Assembly (NCBI GenBank): GCA_039704465.1
Contig: JASFAU010000009.1
Location: 806,001-870,000 of the forward strand
Direction of reading: 5' to 3'
Source: Plasmodiophora brassicae
Lineage: Eukaryota > Endomyxa > Phytomyxea > Plasmodiophorida > Plasmodiophoridae
DNA length: 64,000 nucleotides
This document shows positions 21,389 through 32,355 of the stretch, in pieces; within the stretch, counting starts at the first letter, position 1, and every line of letters starts with the position of its first letter. A program made the position numbers and the translations under genes. Below the pieces are notes generated by a model, which saw only the letters and a program-made list of their open reading frames with translations, was not told where the DNA came from and searched no databases.

Positions 21389-22168
21389 ATGAAGGCGACG
21401 TCCATAGTGGCCGTCGCGCTCGTCATAACCCTGACCGTGCTCCCCAGGACCCTCTCGTGGAACAGTGGTATGGTCACAGTGGGGAATGATGTCTGCCGCA
21501 TGCGCTCATTGTGATACCGTCTTAGATTGGCATAGACACGACGACGAAGCTGAGCTTGAGCATCTAGATGACGAAGACAGCGACCACGAGCATGATGAGG
21601 CAAACCACCACCACCACCACCTAGGATTCCCTTCCAACGACTATCATAAACATCAGCACGAGCGACGAGAAGACGAAGACTTCCACCAGGATGCTGGCGA
21701 GCACGAAATGCAAGGCGTGGCCAAAGACAAGGCAAAGGTCATGACCAATGCGGCTATCTCTGCGACCGGTAGTACTGGACACCATATCCGAATTGTGCTG
21801 GCATCTGATTCCTGTGCCTAGTGACCGGGACGGACACCCACTCTAACGAGCACCACGACAGCGAAAACCATGAAACCGAGCATCACTCGCACGACGAGAA
21901 CGACAGAGACGACGAGCATGCGAATGGCGACAGCACGCACCATCACGAGGACGATCTTGACGAGGAAGAAGACGACGATGACGATCATCACCACCATGGA
22001 CATGACCACCACGATGATCACCATGGGCATGACCACCATGAAGAGCATCACGGACATGATCACGACGAACATGACGATGATTCCGACCACCACCACCATG
22101 GGTTTGACCATGGGCATGATCACCATGGACATGATCACCATCGGCCGGGACATCACGGCCACCACTGA
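21389..22168 (+). CDS. Secreted His/Asp-rich protein with conserved ATVT motif
   Basis: Three exons (21389-21467, 21526-21768, 21822-22168) give 222 residues. Residues 1-23 (MKATSIVAVALVITLTVLP and on) are a signal peptide. Exon 2 is acidic and His-rich (DDEDSDHEHDEANHHHHH). The second splice (donor GTAGTACT, acceptor CCTAG) creates AAISATVTGTDTHS, which lines up with the conserved motif in the genes at 7788 and 48071; this supports the exon model independently. Exon 3 is His/Asp-rich to the end (GFDHGHDHHGHDHH). A metal-binding extracellular role is inferred from composition only. By my count the length equals that of the 48071-48739 protein (222). Confidence 0.72.
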
Positions 22169-22215
22169 ATACATAATTATCTATTCTTGTATGGCAGACG
22201 TCTCCCTTTATGGAT

Positions 22216-23842
22216 TCAACGGATGACATTCAACTTCTTGCCGACCTCGATGAACGCGTCGACAGCTTGATCGACTTCTTCCAGGGAATGAGCAGCAGAC
22301 AGCTGGACCCGAATCCTGGCGGCGTCCTTCGGGACCACTGGGTAGCTGAACCCGATCACATAGATGCCGAGTTCGAGAAGGTCGTCTGCCATGCGGGTGG
22401 CCAGTGCGGCGTCACCCAACAGGACAGGCGCGATTGCATGTTCCGGCGACCCGAGAATGTTGAACCCGGCGTCCTGTAATACTGGGTCAGAGCTTCGACG
22501 CCTAATCCGTGGTGAATGACAACCTTCATCCGCGTCCGGAACCTCTTCGTGTTCGTTGCCAGTTTCTCCACCAGTCCAGATGACTCGGTAAGCATATCAA
22601 TGACGGCAATGCCTTCCCGGCAAATAGAGCGTTCAGATACAATAGCAATCGCAACCCAGGTGCACCTGCCGACCTGCACCCACAACCGCTGGGGCCAGAG
22701 CGTTCGAGAAGAGGTACGGGCGTGACTTTTGGCGAAGAATCTCGATTATCTCGCGACGTCCCGTCGAATAGCCACCAGTGGCGCCTAGTTATGAGCAGAT
22801 GAGCCATCGGACGTGGATAGTGAGGAGAACGGGGGCCAACCTCCTAGCGCTTTCCCAAGAGTCGAATTGATGACGTCGACGCGACCCTCAACGCCCTGGT
22901 GCTCTGGCGACCCGCGGCCAGTGGCGCCAAAGAAGCCGGTGGCGTGACAGTCTACGAGGCTGATGAGTAGCAGGTCGGTGTGGACAATCTCCATATATTT
23001 TCACCATCGACGAACACCAACGAGTCGTGTTGATCGGCCAAATCGCAGATTTGTTTCAACGGGGCCACGTCGCCTGCGGAAGAGGAAACAAAGTTGCATT
23101 CATTCGCGACCGGGACAGGATACGACCGATTTACCATCCATAGAAAATGCACCATCCGTGGCAATCAGGCGGAATCGCTGGTCCTTCGCCTCGACGAGCT
23201 TGGCCTCCAGGTCGTCGACATCCAGATGCACGTACCGCAATCGCTTTGCTTTGCACAACCGAATACCATCAATAATGCTTGCATGGTTCAACGCGTCACT
23301 AATGATCGCGTCCTGGTCGGTCAGTATCGCCTGCGAGCCGCGTCAGACAGTGCTGGGACAACGGTTGGGTCCACACCTCGAACAGGCCCGCGTTAGCGTC
23401 AAAGCACGACGGGTACAGGATCGTATCTTCGGTCCCGTGGAACTTCGACAGCTTCGCTTCCAGTTCCTTGTGAATGTCCTGCGTCCCACAGATGAACCGG
23501 ACGGAAGACAGGCCGAACCCGCGTTCATCCAGCGTCTGCTTCGCGCGCTCCACCAGTCGGGGATCATTCGACAACCCGAGGTAGTTATTGGCACAGAAGT
23601 TCAGGACCGGTTTCGATCGCGACGCCACTCTGATCGAATGGCTTTGCGGCGATGTCAGGATCCTCTCGATTTTGTACGTCCCCTGGCGACGCATCTCATC
23701 CATCTGCAGTCGGGGACGTAAACATCCAATCGAGTCACGCTCTGCTCCATCCACCTGCCTGAGACTTCAACCCGTCCCGGAACGACGCGCTATACATCGT
23801 TCGTGCGTGGGCCAGCGATCGCACGCGCCAACGACAATGCAT
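22216..23842 (-). CDS. Glycine C-acetyltransferase (2-amino-3-ketobutyrate CoA ligase)
   Basis: About eight exons. The N-terminus [20 protein letters not shown] is Arg-rich and fits a mitochondrial presequence. Conserved blocks follow the family closely: [128 protein letters not shown] (PLP-binding Lys in STLGKALGG) and [20 protein letters not shown]. It is a PLP fold-type I enzyme that, with threonine dehydrogenase, turns threonine into glycine and acetyl-CoA in mitochondria. Only the exon 1-exon 2 junction (about 23755-23700) is uncertain. It is tail-to-tail with the His-rich gene 47 bp away. Confidence 0.9.
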
Positions 23843-24179
23843 CGTCACCACGGTCATGGTCGTCGTTGTCTCTTCCGTCGAATGCGCGGCGCCTCTTGCC
23901 CAAATTTGGGAGGCAAGCCGTGCCTCCGAACCCGAGGACGCCTTCCTGTGTATATTGTCTGCGACGAGGAAGGTGTTCGGGCGGTGAGGGCCGTTCTGGA
24001 TGCCCAGGTTCTTGTAATTCGTTGTAACTCGTTACCTATCAATCATTCTCAACATAGTTTGACTAGAAACCTATCAATCATTCCCAGACAGAGGGAGTAG
24101 CAGATTTTAGGGCCAGCGTTGGCACTTGGCGCTGCGACGACGTTTCCATCCTGCCCCGTATATTCAATATGTTCAATGA
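23843..24179. other. Intergenic, about 340 bp, nothing recognised
   Basis: It lies upstream of the GCAT gene and downstream of the unknown minus-strand gene ending at 24180. It contains a near-direct repeat, ACCTATCAATCATTC, twice (about 24036 and 24069). No coding support. Confidence 0.4.
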
Positions 24180-25226
24180 TTACAACCAGGTGAGGGAGTC
24201 TCCCGTGTCAAACTCGTCTGAAAATTCCGGGCCATATCCCGCCCAGGCGGCACCATCAAGTTCGATGGGGGAGTCGAAGATATGCCCCACCGGAGACCTG
24301 GTGACCCATTCCTGTCGATCGACGCCGTTAGTACCGATATGCAAGGGTGAACAGGAACGAACCGTGATCTTGTGCCGAAACAGGTTTTGAAATTTCCTCG
24401 TATCTTTGATCCTGAACAAATCTGTCTTGTTGGACTTCAGGAGAACGGGTGTTTCACTCATAACAAGTGAGCCGAAGAACAGGGCGGAAGACGGCGGCAG
24501 ACGTCCATAATGGAAGTCGGACGGTGTCAGCGCGACCACACCGTCGGCCTCTGCCGTGACTTCGTCGTTCAGCATGATTCTAACCAGCAACTTATTCGCT
24601 GTGTCTCGGTCTCTTTCCGACCATCGAACGAAATCTGAACCGATACGTCAGACCGGGCATTGCATAGTTGACAGAATCAGAGATGCAACCGTCAAACACA
24701 AGCACGGGCCGACCGAAGCACCGATGAACAGATTGCTGTGGAACGGGAAACGCACTGCACCATTGAACGTTGGCGACAAGCTCCAAATGTCGAACGTACT
24801 CCAGAACGAGTTGCTGGATTTGCGCTTTGGTCAGCGGCGGCCTCGATGAATCAATAACGATCTCTGCGGGCGTCACACATCACACGTTGCCAGCAGAAGC
24901 GCCCTAGGTGAGCAGTTACCATTTGGTTCAAGATCGACCCGTGTAAGCCCTCGGAGCCCAACTTTACCACCAATGTAGTCACTGACGAACAGGATCAGGC
25001 GCTCCTTCTTATCATATAGCTCGTTGAGAGACGTGCCCCCGACGCCGACGATGATAGACTGGCCGTCGGGCGCCCGATCCGCCGTGTACCAGGTGGCGCC
25101 TTCCCCGTCCCGAACTCGCAGCACCCGCTTCCCGGGATTGTTCATCAGGAACCGACCCTGCAGCGTCGCAGGCAACGCCGCCATCGACGACAGCGCCCGC
25201 CTCGTACCGACCACGGCGCGAAGCAT
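24180..25226 (-). CDS. Unknown protein with mitochondrial-type N-terminus
   Basis: At least four exons on the minus strand. Exon 1 from 25226 begins MLRAVVGTRRALSSMAALP, basic and amphipathic like a mitochondrial presequence, then RVRDGEGATWYTADRAPDG and IIVGVGGTSLNELYDKKERL. A GTAACT/CCGCAG splice leads to LTKAQIQQLVLEYVRHLELV. After an unresolved stretch (about 24770-24640) the frame resumes with FVRWSERDRDTANKLLVRIM and LTPSDFHYGRLPPSSALFFG. The last intron contains a complete TACTAAC branch site and leads to EWVTRSPVGHIFDSPIELDG. No family is recognised. Confidence 0.5.
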
Positions 25227-25345
25227 CCTGGTGACGGTATTTATGACCACGGGGCGACAACTGCACACCGATGTGCAGCTCGGCAACTGTCAACGCCAGA
25301 TGCAGCACCTGAACGCGACAGGGAAGTGCGGGGCAGCGCACCGGG

Positions 25346-26193
25346 ATGGCGGCGTCCGCGCCTGGTGTTCGCGACGCGCTGGCAGTGGAGCCGCCGGCCG
25401 CATTCGGCATCGTCGAGGACGGCATCTACCGGAGCAATGCGTTCAGCGCCGACAATTTCGCGTTCGTCAAGCGCCTGCAGCTGCGATCGATCCTGTACCT
25501 GTCGTCGGAACTGACGCGGTTGAAGGAGTTCGTCGACCAGACGTCGATCCGATTCGTACGACCGGCCCATCGAGTGCATATGTGACGTGTTCACGCGTGG
25601 GGCGTCCAGTGCCACCAGGGGTTGAAATCGTGGCGTCCGGACGTAACCTGGAAGCCCGTCAGCGATGACCTCGTCAAGGATTCCCTGGAGTTCATATTGA
25701 ACGAGGACAACCACCCGGTCATGATCATGTGCTCGTCGGGCGTGCACGAGACGGGCATCCTTGTTGGATGCTTGCGACGTCTTCAGTTCTGGAATATGGC
25801 CTCGAGTTAGTCCATTATTTCCGCGTTTGCCCACGTTGCCCACGCTCATCATCGATGCGCTCAGTTATTGACGAGCACAGGCGTTATGCTGGTGCGAAAT
25901 CGAGGTTCGTAAACGAACAGTTCATTGAGTTCTTTGATGTCGACCTGGTCACATTACCGCCCCGTTTGCCGTCGTGGTTCGTCGATCACATTGGGTACTT
26001 CAAATCGGTCGGCCCGCACGTCTGCTTCATTGCGCTTGACTCTGCGTGCCTCCTGACGGTACTGAGTCAGGTTCGGACCGGAGAACAAGATGACCGTTGT
26101 AGCAGCGGCCAGCGTGCATCGACGTACGGTCAGCTCGTCTCCGCGTCGGTCGTCTACGATCCGAAACTATCTATAATCGCCGACGACGACTAG
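25346..26193 (+). CDS. Siw14/Oca-type tyrosine phosphatase-like protein, probably inactive
   Basis: Three or four exons (25346 to about 25557; 25620-25806; from 25859). The N-terminal blocks FGIVEDGIYRSNAFSADNFA and LQLRSILYLSSEL are typical of the plant and fungal atypical dual-specificity phosphatases. The catalytic loop, however, reads VMIMCSSGVHETGILVGCLR: the Cys is present, but the invariant Arg of HCx5R is Glu and the preceding His is Met. The C-terminal block RRYAGAKSRFVNEQFIEFFD is well conserved. The related yeast Oca proteins include members without a normal loop, which act as scaffolds. A last 51-nt in-frame intron (about 26021-26071) is possible, so the C-terminal residues are uncertain. 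Confidence 0.78.
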
Positions 26194-26807
26194 GTCCCGG
26201 CTTACCGACGGGCATCGTCTTCGACCAGCTGCCTCTATCCTAGTTTGAACCTAAATGGTACTCTTGGCGTTCGGACTTCCCTTCACCTGCTATGGATCAC
26301 CGGTGAGACGGAGGATGCCCACCGAGCATCATCGAATGCCTTTGCGGCAGGAGTAGGTATCGTCCTTTGCGGCGGGCGTTATCGCGTACGAAGATGAAGG
26401 AGCCCGCACCTGACGCGAACCCGTAAAGAACCGTTGTACGCGTCACGGCCATGCCATTGGCGAGCGTGCGTTTTCGACATCGGGCCAGGCAGCCTTCTCG
26501 CTGCTATCAGTCTTCCGGCGTGCCCGGATGCAGGAAGCTCGATCCTAGCAAGAAGATTGCCTTGTCCGAGGACGATGCCATGCACGCATGCAGCCACGTG
26601 GCATCATCCACTGGGGGGGCCGGCCGCATCTTGGCCGGCACATTTTGTAGCCGCCGGGTTGCGGCGCCGAATAATCGCACCTGTAATGGTCGACCACAGC
26701 AGCAGCGGGTGAGCTCGGCGCCCGGCGGCCCCCGTCCTCGCAGTTTCGGAATAGTGCGACAGTCGTGCGATGCTCGGGGCGGGGCGCACATTCGGCGTCG
26801 CCGCGGC
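26194..26807. other. Intergenic, about 610 bp, GC-rich, nothing recognised
   Basis: It is upstream of the CWF19-like gene. An open frame runs through the right half in phase with that gene, but its composition (Arg, Pro, Gly) looks non-coding. No other signal. Confidence 0.35.
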
Positions 26808-28341
26808 ATGTTGAGCGGCATCAGGATCGGGAAGAAGGCGGCGACGGCGTCCGCACCGTCGCCGCCCGACCCGCCGCAGCAGCGCGAGCAATGGATGACG
26901 GGCGCGTTCGACAGGCCTGCGACGGCCGGCAAGCGCGCGGCCGATGCCCCGGAGCCGGAGTCGGCACCGCGCATGAAACGCCCAGTGGATCTGTCGGCGG
27001 CTGGCGTTCGCCCGACGAAGGTCGTGGGCGATGGTGGTGCTAGCTGGCGACGTCGTATGGAGCGACGTGCACGTGAACGGGATTCTGCAGCATCCTCTGA
27101 CATGAGCTCTCATCCACTATCGATTAACCAGGGGGCTGTACCTGCTGCCCCAGTAAGGTCCCGCCGGTCTCCTGAGCGTGATCCCAGACGGCATGACAGG
27201 GCCGCTTCCTCGCAACGTCCATCGGAAACGACTGTGGACGTTGACTTGAACCAGCTTGCTGCGAAAGCCATGCGAGCTAAGATTGCTGGTAACATGGCCG
27301 AGCATGACCGGTTACAGGCAGAGATCGATGCGGCTCGTTCGCGGCCGCGTGTGGAAATTGTTCCTGATTTGGATACGAGAGATCGCCCGACGAATCTGCC
27401 GGCGAGGGATGCAGACGGGATTAAGGCGATGGTTCAGGAGGAGCGCATGCAGTCGTATGCCGATTATCAGATGCAGTCAGCGATGGCGGTCGTTCGCGAT
27501 CGTAGATACGCAGCATCAACGGATGACCAGTTCGATGCTGCTGATGAATCCAGATTCGTGAGCAAGGATGACAAAGCCAAGGGCAGGAAGCCGCTGAATC
27601 AGAGGCAGCCGAACGAGAACTGCTGGTACTGTTTGGGTGGACCGCGTTTCCAACACCATCTCGTCGTACGCGTTGGCAAGTACTGCCACATCGAGGTTCC
27701 TAGCGGTCCGCCTCTTGGCTTGGGTATGACGCTGTGCTGCTGGTAACGACGCGTGTGACTAACGTTATGACGTCGCAGGACATTGCCTCATTGTACCAAA
27801 TGAGCATACGGCGTCGTCGACGTCGATGAACGACTCGGTGTTTGCGGAGCTCCAGGCGATCAAAGACAGGCTTGTTACGATGTTTGCGTCTGAATCACTC
27901 GGGGTCGTGTTCCTAGAAACATCACTTCCGAATAGCAAGCGGCATTGCATGATCGACTGTATCACGCTGGTTCGAGAGCTCTATGACGAGGCCCCCATCT
28001 ACTTCAAGAAAGCCCTGCTTGAATCGGATGAAGAATGGTCGTCGCACAAGAAGGTCATCGTCACCAGCCGATGTCGTGGCATACGTTCCGCGATTCCAGG
28101 TGGGTTCCCGTACTTCCACGTTGAATTTGGTGACGATCGGTCCGGGTTTGCACATGTGATCGAGGATGAATCGAAATTCTCGAAAGACTTCGGGCGCGAG
28201 ATCGTATGCGGCCTTCTGGAAGAGCCCGCCAGTATTGTCCTCAGAGCGAAGAACGAACCTAGGGAGCTACAGTCACGACGCGTCGACCAACTCAAAGAGA
28301 TGCTGCAACCTTACGACTGGACTACGAACCAAACGGATTGA
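26808..28341 (+). CDS. CWF19-like splicing factor (CWF19L2 type)
   Basis: Two exons joined by an intron with donor GTATGACG and a GTGACTAACG branch region before TCGCAG (about 27724-27778). The N-terminal half is basic and disordered. LAAKAMRAKIAGNMAEHDRL and the EERMQSYADYQMQSAMAVVR region resemble the conserved helical part. The CwfJ domains start at NENCWYCLGGPRFQHHLVVR and continue past the splice with GHCLIVPNEHTASSTSMND and GVVFLETSLPNSKRHCMIDC, then a C-terminal domain ending KEMLQPYDWTT. Cwf19 proteins bind the late spliceosome and help lariat debranching and recycling in the nucleus. The start at 26808 is the first ATG with coding-like sequence behind it. Confidence 0.83.
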
Positions 28342-28380
28342 GCCGAACGTTCTCTCAATAGTACATCAATATTGTATTTA

Positions 28381-29490
28381 CAGGCCCCCGCCTAACGCCT
28401 TCCGAATCGTTGCGTGCGTCTTTCTGTTGGTCAGCGCGTCGGTAAGCGCCATGAGTGGATCGTGAACGCGGGACAGAATCTCTAGCAGCGGCCGTGTGTC
28501 GGTTTCGGCAATGGGGATCGCTATCCACAGGGCAGGGCCCCGAGTAACTACCAGGGTCCTCTGTGGCACGTTCAACTGCATTGCACGATACGTTGCCGTC
28601 GCCTTGTTCGAGCCGCCTTCGTCGACCTGCAGCAGGGCAGCGGCTGCATCAATGGATGATGAAATCCTGTCGAAATCGGGCCCTGTACCAACCCAGTTAG
28701 CAGAGAAGCGACACGTCCCGCGAAGCCGTCCTAGCCTGTTAATGGAGGTTCTTTTTCAGACAACTGGAGCACACGGGTGTTTGTTAGGTTGCTGGTAGGG
28801 GAGGTTGCCATCGGCTCTGTTCTTCCTGGATCGGTAGCAGAACAACAGAGCAGCAGCCTATGGGCGAGCCTGGGGCGTCGCCGTCGTGGGCCGCTGTAAC
28901 TTCCTATCGGGATAATGCTGGTCTGCGACAGGTGATCAGGCCTGGTTGTGGCCTGATCGCGTTTCGACGTCGAACTCGTCTGCGAGACAATGATCCAGGC
29001 GGGGCGCAGGCCCTCGCCGAACCCGTCGGCGACATCACAGGCGAGCCGAAGCTCGAGTCGCGATTTCAGTGCACGCCGGGACGGTTTCTCTGGAGCCTGG
29101 TGCATTTGCAGGACTTGTTCGGCAAGCCAGCCCCGGGTGGCTACCGAGACTGTTGTTGGTGTCAGGACAACCGCCATCGTCTTTGTCTGGCTGTCGACGG
29201 CGAACTGTATGGAAGTTTCGGAGGTCTCCAGACTCGACAACGATTGGGATGCGTCACCGCCGTCTTCGACAACGCCGGCTGCAGTCATCTGTAAGGCGTA
29301 CACGACGCCGCCGAGGTACAGCCCATCGAGGCGACGACCGTCTACGAAGAGTAACGACTCAGGGTTCACGCACACGTATATAGCAACGAGGAGCGCCCTG
29401 ACCTGGTGACTGAAGACCGAACTGGTCGACGGCTTCGTGTGCGCTAATCAGCTGGCCGGTCTTCAAGTTCACCACCAGGTAACCATTCAT
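28381..29490 (-). CDS. Unknown protein, possibly with longin-like domains
   Basis: Three or more exons. A candidate start at 29490 gives MNGYLVVNLKTGQLISAHEA. The main exon contains LLFVDGRRLDGLYLGGVVYA and IQFAVDSQTKTMAVVLTPTT followed by a basic linker. The last exon reads RISSSIDAAAALLQVDEGGS, then TLVVTRGPALWIAIPIAETD and stops at 28381. Alternating beta and alpha texture with repeated VVLTP/LWIAIP strands loosely recalls longin or roadblock-type trafficking subunits, but this is only an impression. Splice sites around 28690-28740 are not resolved. Confidence 0.45.
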
Positions 29491-29720
29491 GTTCACGACG
29501 TCGACGAGCGCCCGGCGCACATGCTAATTAGCATTGGGCCGTACCTGACTCGATCCAATGTTCTTCGGTTTCTTTACTGGATCGCATGCGTGACCTAGCA
29601 AATGCCTTGAACAGTTTTCTTCGTGCTTGTTCCTGGGCCATAGGGCGCCGTCTGGGAGGACGCGTTGGACCTAACTTCCAGTCTACGTAGCGTCATTGCA
29701 TCGTTCACTGTGTGACTCGC

Positions 29721-31311
29721 ATGCCAAAGATGACGTCCGCGAGGCGCGTCGCGTTTCTCGTCCTCATCGTTGTGCTGACGAACCTGGCGTCCGCTGACCA
29801 TGACGACTTATCGTCACTTCGCGCCGACGTGGAAGCGTTACGCCAACGCGTGGACATGCTCGAGAAAGCGACCCAGATCGTCGGAAGCAGCGGACCGCTG
29901 CAACGTCTATCGCAGACAACTGTCGACAATGACATTCTTGCGATACGTTCCATCTTCGTGCCTGTTGCAGGGCGACCATACCCGGCACGAATGACGCTGG
30001 TCGTGACATCCGCCCCCGCCCTGCTCCTGCTTAACGACGATGGCACGACCTGCGCTTCCGTCGAACTGGCACCACCACAGCAGTGTACTCCTGTCAGAGC
30101 AGCCATCGATTTCGCTCAGGGCGACGAGCACCTCGTCGTCGTCGCCCTGTGTGCGATCCTGCAGACCATGACGTTATCCGTGTACGCATCCGGTTCGAAC
30201 ATTGTGGCGTCGTTGCTCCACGACGCCGTCGTCGTATCCCCATCGCCAGTTACCAGCGTCGCCGTCCAGAACTTCAGGTACCTGCAGCAGTTCGCGACCG
30301 GCGATGTCGACGGCGTCGTACGCGTCTACACTCGGAACGGCACCGAGCGGATCAGCGTGCCGATCAGCAGTGATCCGATCATCAATGTCGTCATCAATGC
30401 TCGCCCGCGATTCGTCACGTACGCGACGGCGTCAACGGTCGGCTTCGTCAGAGCGTTCGGCGGGGAACCCGGTGCCGAACAATGCACGCTAGATGATACG
30501 GACGATAGGATTACGTCGGTATCGCATGATGCGAGGCACCCGACACTTGTACGGCAATTCGACCTTGTCGTAACATTCGATGCTGACAACCTGCTTGCAG
30601 GTGTACGTCGGAACGTCAATGTCGAAAGTGGTCGTGTTCGACATCGACGGGGACCGGCGGTCGAGGAACTCGTGTCGGCAGCGCTGGGTCGTCCCGCTTG
30701 ACGTGCCCGGTGGTGTCATCGCCAAATCCGTCGGACGATACGTGCTTGCTGTGACACACGACACGCTGATACTGCTGAACGGAACGAACATCGAACGAGT
30801 ACGGCCACCCCTGTCGAGTCGACTGGACGTTGGAGGGCAGATGATGTCAGCCGTTCAGGATGGCACTCACCACGCCATGGTCTCGATCGTTACCGGGACG
30901 AACACCGTGCAAGTTTTCGCTGGCGACATGGCGGATGGACCATCGTCATCGTCGTCGTCGTTTAGCTTCCAGAAGCTGCCCATCGCTGCCATTGTCACGG
31001 TCGGCGTGATTGTGTACCAGCTCGCGAAGAAGAATAGGTCGACGACGGGCGATGCGTCTGGCGAACTCAGCGACGCTGACCGGCGAATGATCGAATCGTT
31101 GATCAGGAAGGGCGGCGATGCCCGTCACGACGACTTCGTACCGAGAGGACTGTCACCCGCGGCCCGTCGCCATCACGGCATTTCAATCTCACCGCCCTTG
31201 CGACATCGTCGACGCGTCGTCCAACGGGAAGACATCCCCGACGACGACGACGACGGAGAGTGCAACGACGTTGACGCTCTTGAAGGTCTCCTCTCCAGCA
31301 AAGACCGCTGA
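29721..31311 (+). CDS. Type I membrane protein with beta-rich luminal domain
   Basis: Two exons joined by a 31-nt intron (GTAACATTCG ... TTGCAG, about 30569-30599), which turns FDLV into FDLVVYVGTSMSKVVVFDID. The N-terminus (MTSARRVAFLVLIVVLTNLAS) is a signal peptide, followed by a short coiled coil (LSSLRADVEALRQRVDMLEK). About 330 residues of beta-strand-like repeats follow (FATGDVDGVVRVYTRNGTER, VYVGTSMSKVVVFDIDG), suggesting a beta-propeller of FG-GAP or WD-like type. Then come a Ser run, one membrane helix (LPIAAIVTVGVIVYQLA) and a cytoplasmic tail with an acidic DIPDDDDDGE end. Probably a surface or secretory-pathway receptor. The family is not identified. Confidence 0.68.
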
Positions 31312-31468
31312 CGGCGAGCTGCACCAAATACAAATGAGTCGTAAGGCTTGTCCCAAAAACGCAGAAGAAAACGCATTCGGTATTCCGCGCGTGAACGGAG
31401 CCGCAGTGGGGGTATTTATTTTGGCGTTTGTGGGACCCGGCCAGGTCGACGATTCCTAATAGCGGGCA

Positions 31469-32284
31469 ATGCGTTCGATTCGGACGCTGGTGCGGCCATT
31501 GCGGTCGAGGTCGCGTCGCCCGCTGAGTAGTTTTCCGAAGTTTGACTACGAGAAACCCGATGATGGTCGATTCCACGTGGGCCTGGCGCTGGTTACAGTG
31601 GGATCCGTGGCCGCGGTCGTGTATTTGAAGCACGTTCTGGATGAGGTCGAGGGCGGCACATACGGCAAGAAGGAGCCGGAAGTCAACAAGAAGGTGGCCG
31701 CTCACGGCAAGGAGACGAAGAAAGACGGGGAATCGGCACCTGAAGCGGAAACGGAGACCGTGAAGGCATCGGCCACGACTGGGAACGAAGGCGATGCCGC
31801 CGTTGCCAAAGGCGCCAAGATTTTCAAGACCAAATGTTCAACATGGTATGTCGCCGCCTCTGCATGATGTCTGCCCTGGAGACTCATGTGGGACATTAGC
31901 CACACCGTCGAGAAGGTAGTGATCGGCTTCTGAATTGCCACGTGCAAGAGTTGCATGTGAACTAGTATGCTGCATACAGGGTGGCGCTCATAAACAGGGC
32001 CCTAATCTTCATGGGCTGCTGGGACGCCCGGCCGGCATGGCGGATGGGTACTCGTACACGAAAGCCAACACGACGAGTGGTATAACGTGGACTGCTGAGA
32101 CCCTCGACCAGTACCTCGTCAATCCCAAGAAAATGATCCCGGGTAAGTTGAAACCTGTCAGCACGAGACGACGACCGCCTGCTAATATGCCTCATGAACA
32201 GGAACCAAGATGGTGTTCGCCGGCTTGAAGTCCGACGCTGACCGTCGCGACATCATCGCTTATCTTGAAAAAGCGACAGCATGA
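31469..32284 (+). CDS. Cytochrome c with N-terminal presequence and membrane-anchor extension
   Basis: Four exons (31469-31845, 31900-31915, 31980-32142, 32202-32284) give about 212 residues. The C-terminal ~100 residues are a normal mitochondrial cytochrome c: heme motif CSTCH at about 123-127, [34 protein letters not shown], and the Met ligand in KMVFAGLK. Exon 2 is only 16 nt and encodes most of CHTVEK, including the second heme Cys (split codon) and the His ligand. Ahead of the domain lies about 105 residues absent from classical cytochrome c: an Arg-rich presequence ([20 protein letters not shown]), a likely membrane helix ([19 protein letters not shown], about 35-54) and a charged Lys/Glu/Ala linker. 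This would tether cytochrome c to the inner membrane. Confidence 0.85.
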
Positions 32285-32355
32285 TTGCACCCGGAAATAT
32301 AGGGCATTTAGCCGATCATTGAAACAGTCCGTTTGCTGGCACTTTATAAGTATTT

